A stretch of DNA of 64,000 nucleotides from Phallusia mammillata (lineage: Eukaryota > Chordata > Ascidiacea > Phlebobranchia > Ascidiidae). Positions 25,701 to 34,900 of this stretch are shown one piece after another (the first letter of the stretch is position 1; each line of letters opens with the position of its first letter). The position numbers and the translations under genes are program-made. The notes under the pieces were generated by a model, which saw nothing but the letters and a program-made list of their open reading frames with translations, was not told where the DNA came from and made no database searches. The DNA is taken from NCBI GenBank assembly GCA_003260075.1, contig QLIY01000046.1:180081-244080 (forward strand). Reading direction: 5' to 3'.

Positions 25701-28700
25701 TAGTAAATTGCCAGAAACTCTAGTTAACTGCAAAAATGCATTTGTGATTACACTTTCATTACCATATATTTTCAAACTGTTCTAAAGATGTCAGTTTGCC
25801 AACAGTTGTAATAAACAAAAATCCCATTCAATTAGGGATCCACTACTGAGTTTAAACAGCATTTGCTAAGGGCATGGCAAACCTTGATCATATCAGAATA
25901 GTTTGTTGAACGCTTTGTATGCCTTTCTTAACTCAACAATGTTTATTTGGTTGTTCCACAAAGCATTGTTATGTCATATGTGGTAAAATGGACAAAAGAT
26001 GAGATTATTCAGTGAGGCATTGTTGGCTGTTTACTTTTCCTTATTCCAAATAAACCGGTGGCAACCACAATTGTATCTCAAACCACAGCCCATTCAAGTT
26101 GATGTTTTGAAAACTTACATTTTGAAACCACAATGAACATACCAAATTCTGGCCAACCAGCATGAGAATGAATGGAAATTACAGTTATCAAGTAACAAAC
26201 AAATCTTTAAATTTCATGAACAACTTTAGATACAAATGTTATATCCCATGGACAGATTGTTTGGCAGGAAAACAACAAAATAAATATACAGATAAATAAG
26301 TCATCTACCAGGAAAAAATAAAAAACAGGCTTTAAATTTGTAATTGTTCCGTTTATTTGAAATGTGTATGTGTACTGTATGTGTGTAGTTTAAAAACTGA
26401 CCCCATAAGTCTATGATTTCTATTACTATTGAAAGACATCTATCAACAATATAATACTTACTGCTTCATGAGCTTGCTGCAACCTTTGTAGTTCGGCATG
26501 TTTTTCTGCAGCTGTGAGATTAACTTCCATAAGTTGGCTCCGTTCCAAGTCGCGTTCAGCAAGCAACGATTCGACATGTTGCTGCTTCTCTGTAAGCGCC
26601 TCTTGTAAAGCATGGACACCGGATGCAGCCGTTTTCTGCTTATACCTTGATGAAACTTCTGTACGGATCTACAAGAGATAACAAAAGTAGTAGAATGAAA
26701 TTCTTACAGTAAAAAATCAATCTGTTTGGCATGAACATTTTTTTGCATAATATAACTAAAATTAAAACCTAATGTAGCTCTGATAAACCTAGTGTAGTAT
26801 AATTTTTTCTTGTGGGTTTTGGATTACTTTCACATTTCAATACACTGTTTGGGGACAAACAACTACAGCATGTAGACAAACAATACAATGCCTTACACAT
26901 GGTTGCTTACACCATAACTTAGATGGATTTTGTAAGATTTAGTGTACCTTGCTAGCTGCCGTCTTCTTTACACTTGATATTGAACTCATACTACTTATAG
27001 AAGCAGCAGAACTTCCAGGAGACTTGATACCAGTTCCAGTTGTCGTTTTCTTTTTTGTAGCTGCTGTGGTAGTAGGTTTGGTTTTGCCTTTACAAAATTA
27101 AACATCATATATAGTGATATACTTCCACACAATTTAACAACAAAAATTGACGCCAAAAAATCAAAATGGATATTTACTGACACTTAGCAACTGGTGTGCA
27201 AGCACAGTAGTGGCCTTGAGACAAACAGTCTGGCAATTACAGGATTTGAGCTTAAATAAACACAATCCTCTCATTAAAAAGTAAACGTTTTTGTGTTTAT
27301 CATAAATATTGTCCCTCACATTTTAGCTTAAAGTGTACCATTTCATTTTTAGAAGTTTTGTATTTGTGACAAAAGTGAGGAAAGTGTGAGCACTGCCTTA
27401 TGTAATTCCATAAACATGTCATATTATATAAAATATTATGTTTATTAACACGTTGACTGCCAAGGGATATTCCTATGTTGTGCTTAAATTTGCCACATAT
27501 GTTTCAGTGGCTTTCTGAAAAAAGAAAGTCGAAATATTTTGTGGCATGCTACGAGTTAACTCGTAGGTAACATGCTGGTGTAGGGTGTATCGGTGTTGCC
27601 ACAACACATCCACAACATTAGTTCGAGACACCAGCTCGTTTTAAGCGCGTTACAATCGAATAAGTCTACTACGAGTATACTCCTATCTGGCAAGCCTGGC
27701 TAGATCGGCAACTACGAGATAACTCGTGGCACTGGCAGTCAACGTGTTAAGCACCTATGTATTATGTAACTCACATATATTACTGCAAGTCAAAATGTCT
27801 AACTTCTTAGTGTTCAGGGCAAATTAGGCAACTAAAATACATTTTAAAATAATGCTCATTTACCTGGTGTGGTGGAAGGAAACCCAACCTTTTGGACTTT
27901 GTGAATCAGAGCAAAAAGACCATGATTTACCATGCATGAAAAATACCTGAATCACATAAGCAAAATTTAAAAGTTGAATGTGAGTCAGTATAGAACAAAA
28001 ATTACAACATACCGTTTTCCAGCAACAGCCCCATCATTTTTACCAAGTGGCTCATCTAGTTCAACACCAACCCAACAGCCCTTAGCAAAGTCAGTTTCTC
28101 CAACAAATCGAACAGTACCTAATATAAACAATAAACAGAAAAAATACCACAATATTCACTGTTAAGCCTGTGTGAATTTTCAATTTCGTACTCACCCACT
28201 TTTGTATCCCCCACAGTGACCCTATCACCCTCTTTTACATCAGGGGGTTTCCCAGCAGCACCCATTCTTGAAACTCCACCCAGTTTAATGCTTCTTATTG
28301 ATGAGGTAGGGCTTCTGAGACCTTTGTATCAATTCATGTAACTTGTGAAAAAATGTTCAACTTCACACAAGCCTTTACATTGTTTAGAAAACTTTTTACA
28401 GAATACAACATTTTAGCATGTTTTACCTGCATTTTTGGTAGTTTTCGAGGCACCAGGGGTTGCTCCAGTTGAAGCTTTTACATTTGCCATAGTAAGAGCA
28501 GCAGGCTTAGGTGTTTTTGTAGCAGCACTTGATTTAGGGGCAGGAGGTTTCATTTCTAAAACACAATGGTCAATTTTATATCATTGAATTATTTTTCTTT
28601 ACTTTTTCTTTAAAACACACCACTGATGTTTCTCACATAATTTCAAAAAATATATTTTTATTACCTGGTGTACTTTTTCCATCACCATCAGCTTTAACAA

Positions 28701-30154
28701 GTTTGCTGGGACGAGCAAATACACCATGCAGTGGTTCACACTAAAAATAGAATAGACATCGTTTAGAATTGCCCTAACAATATTAGGCACCTCAGTATAA
28801 TAACCTAATTACACATTCTGTAGGTATGTTGGCTAGACTGTTGCCTGCTACAGTACATTGCAAAAGCAGTTAACACCTTCTAAACCAAGTACCTTCATCA
28901 CTTTTGATATACTAGCATCCACTAACCAGGTAGCAAAAAATCACTCAATACTCAACAAAATACATACCTGAAAATATCGCACTCCTGAAACTGAGCCATC
29001 ATTTTTTCCAGCAGGATTTTCCAGAACGACACCAGCCCACTGACCAGGAGCAAACTGACATTCTCCAAGATACTGAATTCTTCCCAATTTTGTGCCACTC
29101 ACCAAAACCTTATCACCTATATAATAAACATAAACAATCAAGAAAAAGACATAAAGTACAGTAATGGACCTATGCTATCAAATACTTGCTTACAACTCTT
29201 TGCTGAACACAAACTTAAGGTTACTGCAGGCCAAAGTAACATATGAAAAGGCTGCATCTAATATGTTTTAAGATCCTAGTTTTATTGCAATTATGTGGTC
29301 TAAAAATCTGTTCTACATGCAAGGAAATTTAAAATGGTTTCACTATTGAACAAGTTTACAGGAAATGTAACAGATGCATGTGGTCTAAAGTGGTAAGAAG
29401 GTTTTGGCTGGTACCACATTGCATTTAAACATGTAACTTATTCAGCTTTTAATAAATAATAAATACATTTACTCTGCAAAACCCAACAGCTTGTATTAGT
29501 CCACAAAGATTTTATTGTTAAATACCCAAGGTTGCACAAAACATATGCCTCAAGTGTTCAATAAAGTTAAGATCGGCATGTATGTGGTAAATACTGTTGC
29601 TTTTGTTTAGGACAATTAGTCAGACAAACAGCTTCTGTTGAAAGTCATTTATGTCCAAATATAACAACTTTTGTCCATGCTTCAGGCCTTGTACAGTATT
29701 AGCAATTTATGAAAGTTAAAATGCATTTCTGCAAAGTAAAGTGAGTTAAGTTTATCAATTGTTGACTTGACGCTTTTACATAAAAGGAGTTAAATGATGT
29801 ACGCTTGTTCTTTTTGCTGCAAACATATTAAGAACTTAAGACCAACATCGACAACACACCTATTATAAAGCCTTCTGTGTCATTATTACTGGCAGTTTTT
29901 GAACTAGAAGCTCCTGGTCCTGGCACCTTTCCTGGAGGTTTCATCCCACCTGTTGATAAAAAAACAAATTTCAACTGTTTACTTGTCATCATTATCACAT
30001 TACAATGAAACTAAACACTTGTATCGGTTGTTGAAAACTGGAATCGTATAAAAACGGCAAGGCAATTTTTTAAATGTATCTTACTTTGTTTTGTTAAAGC
30101 GGGTCTTGCTAGTTTTCCTGGGGCTTTTAATCCAGAAGGTTTGTTGTCTGCCAT
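7402..30154 (-). CDS. CLIP1: CLIP-170, CAP-Gly domain-containing linker protein, 39 exons
   Basis: Microtubule plus-end tracking protein of the CLIP-170 family. In known members two CAP-Gly domains bind tubulin/EB1 tails, a coiled coil dimerises the protein, and C-terminal zinc knuckles bind dynactin p150 and fold back on the head. Here 39 minus-strand exons join with consistent phase from ATG 30154 to TGA 7402. Once the false duplications in exon 23 and around exon 35 are counted once, the CDS is 7,770 nt, about 2,589 residues. Human CLIP1 has about 1,440, so the rod is far longer. The start gives [15 protein letters not shown], matching the CLIP N-terminal 'KPSGLKAP' signature. Exon details are in the block entries below. 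Introns hold at least six transposon copies and several assembly gaps. Confidence 0.93.
8550..8718. mobile_element. Miniature hAT element in CLIP1 intron (family C)
   Basis: A 169-bp element with termini CAGTGGTGGGATTCA and TGAATCCCACCAC. Its flanks CCTATTAC / CCTATATC are an imperfect 8-bp duplication. It is largely a foldback of two arms containing TCAGC(T/C)GGTTCT motifs. The same family occurs at 10618-11051. Confidence 0.75.
8876..13611 (-). CDS. CLIP1: CLIP1 exons 30-37: distal coiled coil
   Basis: Exons: 13611-13321, 13064-12980, 12920-12816, 12406-12281, 11211-11116, 10260-10208, 9352-9235, 9035-8876. Exon 35 is only 53 nt ([18 protein letters not shown]) and is needed to connect the phases of exons 34 and 36. 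It lies inside a false duplication, so a second copy appears near 10143-10091. Phases otherwise agree. The run 12531-12540 and hAT copies at 10618-11051 and 8550-8718 are intronic. Confidence 0.82.
10039..10261. repeat. False direct duplication around CLIP1 exon 35 with 10-base gap run
   Basis: Copy 10039-10144 and copy 10156-10261 differ by a few substitutions and are separated by G(10) at 10145-10154. The repeated unit contains CLIP1 exon 35. The left copy ends and the right copy begins at the run, as expected for two overlapping contig ends joined through a minimum-size gap. Confidence 0.8.
10276..10682. repeat. False direct duplication with G(11) run at 10473-10483
   Basis: Copy 10276-10472 and copy 10484-10682 are nearly identical over about 200 bp, separated by the G run. 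Both include the left end of a family C hAT element. The next run, G(21) at 10684-10704, lies inside that same element and has no duplicated flank, so it looks like a positive-size gap in a repeat. Confidence 0.8.
10618..11051. mobile_element. hAT miniature element (family C) interrupted by a gap run
   Basis: It starts CAGTGGTGGGATTCAGCC and ends TTGAATCCCACCACA. The flanking CATGTAGC / CATGTAGA is a near-perfect 8-bp duplication. The G(21) run at 10684-10704 sits within it. A partial extra copy of its left end (10408-10472) belongs to the false duplication. Intronic in CLIP1. Confidence 0.7.
12415..12662. repeat. False direct duplication with G(10) run at 12531-12540
   Basis: Left copy about 12415-12530 and right copy about 12547-12662, with three substitutions in roughly 115 bp. 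The unit lies in the CLIP1 intron upstream of exon 33 and contains no exon. Confidence 0.8.
13960..15269 (-). CDS. CLIP1: CLIP1 exon 29: 1.3-kb coiled-coil exon
   Basis: A single 1,310-nt exon with acceptor ctgcag|GAGAGAG at 15269 and donor TTTAAG|gttggt at 13960. It encodes about 437 residues of coiled coil with many repeated 'S.EL...K.EL' type heptads and low hydrophobic diversity. Vertebrate CLIP1 has no segment of this size in one exon, so it accounts for much of the extra length. The frame is open throughout without placeholder runs, so the length here is not an artefact of assembly. Confidence 0.88.
15331..17530 (-). CDS. CLIP1: CLIP1 exons 24-28: central coiled coil
   Basis: Exons: 17530-17384, 17295-17062, 16608-16423, 15810-15686, 15520-15331. 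All encode charged heptad sequence without other motifs. The intron between exons 25 and 26 contains the start of a hAT element (16651-16696), an 84-G gap run and a false duplication that repeats the first 18 nt or so of the exon 25 end. Only the copy at 17062 joins properly to the rest of exon 25. Confidence 0.85.
16651..16696. mobile_element. hAT element left end, rest lost in an assembly gap
   Basis: Begins CAGGGGTCGGCAACC and continues with GCGGACCGTTTTTGAAAC, the inverse of the element that ends at 222. It is cut at 16697 by a run of 84 Gs. The other end is absent, so most of the element is probably what the gap replaces. Intronic in CLIP1. Confidence 0.7.
16697..16780 (+). other. Run of 84 G: probable sized assembly gap
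   Basis: Uninterrupted G(84). It begins inside a hAT copy and has no repeated sequence on its two sides. A natural homopolymer this pure and long is unlikely, and other runs in the window are on the same strand. Read as an estimated-length gap whose placeholder was written as G. Confidence 0.75.
16781..17079. repeat. False direct duplication at CLIP1 exon 25 boundary, G(10) run 16925-16934
   Basis: Copy 16781-16924 and copy 16935-17079 are about 145 bp with a few substitutions. The unit includes the last few codons of CLIP1 exon 25 and its GT donor, so a second donor appears at 16907 that belongs to no complete exon. Confidence 0.8.
18288..18602. repeat. False direct duplication with G run 18437-18446
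   Basis: Copy 18288-18436 and copy 18450-18602 are nearly identical. The run appears 11 long, but the right copy shows that one G (18436, in TTTGTAAG) belongs to the left flank, so the inserted run is exactly 10. It lies in the intron between CLIP1 exons 23 and 24. Confidence 0.8.
18701..20330 (-). CDS. CLIP1: CLIP1 exon 23: long coiled-coil exon broken by an assembly artefact
   Basis: One exon of about 1,479 nt in reality, shown here as 1,630 nt. The plus-strand G run at 19779-19788 and about 141 bp of repeated sequence (19638-19778 matching 19789-19929) interrupt the frame. On the minus strand the run would read as prolines followed by a stop. Deleting one 151-bp unit restores a multiple of three and an open frame on both sides. 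The protein is continuous heptad-type coiled coil rich in E, K, Q, S and L. The 3' splice donor is GC (AAG|gcaagc at 18700), which joins in frame to exon 24. Confidence 0.8.
20631..26668 (-). CDS. CLIP1: CLIP1 exons 10-22: proximal coiled coil
   Basis: Exons: 26668-26462, 25405-25241, 24859-24755, 24270-24178, 23731-23573, 23359-23276, 23007-22886, 22692-22632, 22106-21798, 21637-21530, 21323-21205, 21124-21025, 20735-20631. They encode heptad-rich sequence. Exon 10 ([20 protein letters not shown]) and exon 11 ([16 protein letters not shown]) closely match the start of the vertebrate CLIP1 rod, which fixes the orthology beyond the CAP-Gly domains. Exon phases agree throughout. Two hAT elements (22205-22533 and the degraded copy near 23922-24142) lie in introns. 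Confidence 0.88.
22205..22533. mobile_element. Non-autonomous hAT element in CLIP1 intron (family D)
   Basis: Termini GAGTGATTCTCAAACT and AGTTTGAGAACCACTG, with perfect 8-bp target duplication GTGTAAAC (22197-22204 and 22534-22541). The 329-bp body has repeated GTGTGCCGCG motifs and a GTGCCGCGGCAC palindrome near the left end. No coding frame. Confidence 0.88.
23922..24142. mobile_element. Degraded hAT element related to family B
   Basis: Begins CAGTGGTGGGAAAATGGCCACC and ends GGTTAAGAAACAGTAG. The inner stretch TTGACTTTAGTGGGAAACTAC matches the right part of the element at 3781-4330 in meaning and order. Target duplication is not recognisable. It lies between CLIP1 exons 13 and 14. Confidence 0.55.
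26948..30154 (-). CDS. CLIP1: CLIP1 exons 1-9: two CAP-Gly domains and serine-rich linkers
   Basis: Exons: 30154-30085, 29949-29860, 29116-28968, 28740-28665, 28555-28427, 28321-28196, 28118-28013, 27946-27864, 27087-26948. CAP-Gly 1 (about residues 54-110) has the GKNDG core within [20 protein letters not shown]-Gly 2 (about 202-265) has [19 protein letters not shown]; both keep the GKNDG tubulin-tail groove. Exon 4 ends the first domain with [12 protein letters not shown]. Exon 9 encodes a basic, serine-rich segment ([14 protein letters not shown]), the usual microtubule-affinity and phosphorylation region. These domains act at growing microtubule ends. Confidence 0.93.
27449..27746. mobile_element. 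Non-autonomous piggyBac-type element (MITE) in CLIP1 intron
   Basis: Inverted termini CACGTTGACTGCC and GGCAGTCAACGTG are flanked on both sides by TTAA (27445-27448 and 27747-27750), the target of piggyBac transposases. The 298-bp body has three imperfect palindromes of the form CTACGAGTNNACTCGTAG (near 27548, 27668 and 27709). No transposase frame. Confidence 0.85.
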
Positions 30155-31906
30155 TTTGATGATTTATGATTAAGTTGCAGTTTTTCCCTTGTTTTTGCTT
30201 ATTTTTCGGCATTAGCCGCACCAAACAAGAGAAGGAGAAACTACCAGCTAGAAGCAAAAGACTTAGCAACTGTGCGAGTTACGAAAACAATAATACAAAA
30301 TACAATGTGTTGGGGGCCGGACCTGGGCAGCTCGGTTTACGACAGAGCTATCAAATTATCCGTTCCTGTACAGTACATTTGTGTTGTAAATAAAATTAAA
30401 ACCAGTGCTGAGTTCGGTCAAACATTCATAATTTGCATTTTAATGTGAGTGAAAAACTCTGTTTAGATAAGGTTAGGCCTATTTATTTGCAGGATGCGAT
30501 ACTGATACGTGATGACGATGACCATGGGTGTCGGAACAGTGGTTTTGCGAACGAATTGCATCTACAAGTAAACGTAAAAATCCAAAAGTGTTCAGAGATC
30601 ATTCAACACTTTCGGGTAGAGCTTAAAGATAGCGTAATGACGGCTTATACGCAAAGTTGAAGTAGGTTTGTAAGCGCAAACAAGCTTTCATTTACCAGCT
30701 TGATGCACACTCGTTTGAACCTCGGGGACCAAAACATGTTGTTCTTTCCTTGTCCCATTTTCCACCACGAATTAAATCATCTGACATGCGTGCTACTGTG
30801 CCTTCACACACTTCTTATCGAAATACGTTGATTGGGTGGGCTCAGACGTGAAAGCGGGCGGGAAATTTGAGCCCAAATTGAACATACAAGCCTAAAACAA
30901 ATTGCCAAACCCTCACCCGGCTCGACTTAGGCTATAACTCTAAGTTAGTCCATATACGCGTGATTCACAGTTTCATAACTGTTTTACGTTCTCTCAACAA
31001 CCTGTTACAATCAACTCGATCAGACAATCTTATTGTCTCGTTAAAAACTCCCTTTGATTCCTGTTCTTGGAAAGATACAAGAAAACCGAACAATCTTTCC
31101 CAGACATTGTCATAGATTTTCATTTTTGACACATACAATTCTACTGACTACAGCTACATTTCTTTTCAGCATATATGTATGTAAAAGGAACGAATAAAGC
31201 ACACACTTTATTTGAATATCACGTGTTGAATTAAAACTCCTCGCAACAACTGAGAAGGCGCATAGTTGAAGTGAAAAGAATCAGATTGCGTGAAACACAC
31301 AAAATTAAATGTAGTTGGCGATAAAAAATCGGCTACACAAAATGTGCTCAACAAATAATTTAGGGGTCATGACCTATATTGGGTATTTTCGATCAATTTA
31401 TTGTATGTAAAGAAAACAACAAACAAAATTCTTACAATAGCCGCGTCCTTGTGGTTAACATAATTATCGTAACTTGTAAAAGAGAGGTATATTTGTAGCT
31501 ATATTGACGAACATTGGGTGCATCCATGTCTTGCCATGGCAAAACAGGCTATAACTGTAAGCGTAAATGTTGACCCACATTTATTTAAAGGTAGGTTTCA
31601 GTGAGGTTTTAACAAACACCTTTTTATCAGGCGGAGGTCACAAACAGCCAGCTACACTTATGCATTGTAAAGTTTTGACTAAATACAAATGCGCGTTATA
31701 TGATCGCATGGTGCATGCCGCAGTAAATAATGTGCATGGGAACTTTTAACGTATGACGACGCTTCAAAATTACCATGGCAACGCGCATTAATAATTTAGA
31801 AACACGTTAAGTTGTGTAACTCATTTTGAAGAACACGATAAAACCCCAAACCAGCGTTATGATAAATTCTATATTAGCCAATAACGACCAACAATGATAA
31901 AAAAAA
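30155..31906. other. Spacer between CLIP1 start and ADIPOR end
   Basis: Holds the CLIP1 promoter and 5' UTR (read leftwards) and the ADIPOR 3' region. Frames at 30166-30393, 30433-30660 and 31567-31749 are short and show no motif or splice context. No exon is supported on either strand. Confidence 0.45.

Positions 31907-31974
<68 letters not shown>
31907..31974 (+). other. Run of 68 G: probable sized assembly gap
   Basis: G(68) just downstream of the ADIPOR stop codon (31995, minus strand), so the ADIPOR 3' UTR is interrupted. No duplicated flanks. Interpreted as a gap placeholder like the other runs. Confidence 0.7.
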
Positions 31975-31976
<2 letters not shown>

Positions 31977-31994
31977 AAACTGGGGTTTCAACTT

Positions 31995-34900
31995 TTACTC
32001 TGTGTTCATGCACTGAGCGCCTTGGTTGTAACGAAACTGTTGAAGGTTGGATATCCCGTGGAAGTGCACAACTGCTGCAACTACAACCAGGATATGAAAT
32101 ATCTGGTGACTCTGAAACTAAAACAGAGCAGAACAGGGATAAGTTATTATTATGTTAATTTAAGTTATAAACCAAAAAATATACTTTTGGCATCACAAAT
32201 TATGGATAAAAGGCTCTTTGTTATTACAATCATGCCCTCTAACTAATTAGATCAAGTTTGACATGCTACTTTCAGCAAAAAAACAGTATAGTTAATTCAA
32301 TAATGATTCAAAATTGAAATGTACAGTACCTTTATTTTAACAAAACAAAAAGTGTCTAAAATACTAATGCTTTACAAAGGCTAAAATTAAAAACGAACTT
32401 GGCATGAACTATATGAAAACAATTTAAACCATTTTTTTGAGAACCTAATTACTTTTTATTGCAACTTTTGAAATCACCCTTACCCATAGATCACACTTTC
32501 CAGGAAAGTATCTCTCTGGAATGCGCTTTGCATACAAAAATGCTCCTACAAAACAAAACAGTGGTAAAAGATTGCCCTGTTGCTACCACAATATAACAAG
32601 GTTTGTATTAATTGGTGTAATGGTAATTTGTGCATTTTTGTGAGTATAAAGTGTAAAATACCTGTTTATGTTTTAAACAATTTGTGCAAACCCTTTACCG
32701 AACATTTTGCACAGCACTAGATAGACATCACTAACAGTTGAAATTGGACTGTAACCCATGGCTTGGTACTCAACAAATCAATGTAATTGCCTAGCAACTA
32801 CAAATATGTATTCAATGAGATTAGCCCAGAAGTGTTCGATCTTGCCAACATCACATACTGTGAATTTTTTTCTATATATAGCACCTACATCAAAGTTAAT
32901 GACCAAGAGGAACAAAGTTCAAATGAACTAATTTATGGCATCATTGTGAACATAGTTATGTAAGTTTTGGATTGTTTCCCACCTATGGACTTTGTACAGC
33001 ATGGGCTGTTGTTGAAAGGTGAATTTGGATGTAATGAGAAAAGCCTCAGTGTTGACAAATCAATAATATTGGTTTGTACAATGTCATATAGTTGTTGCAT
33101 CACTATCTATTTATAGTTGATACACATATAATGTCACATGATTCCTGTGGTCAGTATGTTAGTGACTAAAAAAAGCAATTACAAATAATCCCAGAAAGGA
33201 AACACTTCCTGATGCTAAACATGTGTACCACAATTGATTTGCATCATAGTAGATACACTTTGAGCCAGAATTCAAATAAGTTTGTGTACAGATGCAGCAT
33301 GCCAATTTAGGTGTTTCAATAGCAGTTCCATGATGTAACCATAAGGTTTTGAAGTATATATTTTAGCAAAAGTAAATTAAAAAAAAAATTAAACTATTTT
33401 TTGCCCATTGTGCAAATGCCTGTTTCAAACACAACTGCTTAAAACAGGGGGGGGGGGAATTTGTGTACAGATGCAGCATGCCAATTTAGGTGTTCCAATA
33501 GCAGTTCCATGATGTAACGATAAGGTTTTGAAGTATATATTTTAGCAAAAGTAAATTAAAAAAAAAAATAAACTATTCTTTGCCCATTGTGCAAATGCCT
33601 GTTTCAAACACAACTGCTTAAAACAGGTATGGCAAGTTTATTTAGCGCTGCATGCATCTATCTTACCTGTAAGATACAAAATCGCCATGAGGACAAGCCA
33701 ACCAAGCTGACCAGCAGTTACAGCTGTTATGAAGCCATGTTTTACCATCGCATGAACTGCTGGGACCACTCCACTTAGACCAAGAGCAGCAAAGAGAACT
33801 AGAGAAAAAGGAAATGATTCATTAACAAGAGGAACAACTCTTTCCTGTAAATACAATAGATACAAAACAGTACAGAATGATTTGAATAGATCACTTGTAT
33901 TCACAATATCACTCAATTTAGGTTAACTGGTATGATGACAAGAAAAAAGTTCACATATAAAACCAATAAACTAGTTCACATATGAAACCAATGGGTACAA
34001 AAACATATTTTTACCTATTTAAAATGACAACTTATCTAGTTTGTATGGAAGATGACTTTACAGCACATAAAAGGCCATGTGAAAGTATGCACATGCTAAG
34101 CTACACTGTGTTTACACAAAACACTACTGCAGATAGGTCTATGTGATCATACACAGACAACGAGTCTAAGCTTCTACAATCATACTTACTTGCACGAACA
34201 CCACGAAACTTGGCAGTGCTAAATTTATCCCACTGAGATATAACAATGCAAGCAACCCCCAATATTGAAACGGCTGACATGTATACCACCTACAAAAAAG
34301 TGAAACATATATGACAAAGGTACATAAATTGACAACAGTAATATATTTACTGTTTTTGTAACATTCAAAGAAGCAACCATATGTAGCATTATAAAATCAA
34401 TACAAAAAACACAATAGCATGTGGTCTTATGCTTGCTGTAACAGTACAAAAGACCAAAAAAACACAAATTGGTGTGGGCTTAAAGCCTTTACAATGCTCA
34501 ATAGATTAGTTTATAAGTACAAAAGCAATCAGGTTAATCCTTATTGCAACTGTTTAAATAGAAAAAATAATTGTAAAACCAACATATTTGTAATTACTCA
34601 GTAATTACAGTATATGACAATAGCTATGTTTAAATCTGATTGAAAATAGATTTAGACCAGGGGTCACCAAACATTTTTCACTGCGGGCCGGATAAGTTTA
34701 ATAATGATTTGCGCGGGCCGCATAGTTTACATGCCTTAGCGCCGTCTTTCCAAACTTAGCCCGCGAGGCTATTTTTATAGGGGCGCCAAGATATGGTCTT
34801 TCTGTAATCCCATTTAAAATCTGGTAAAGCGACTGTTAAACTCATAGTTAGCCCCATCTTGCGAGCAATACTTGTATATTATGTCACAAGTAACCAAAGA

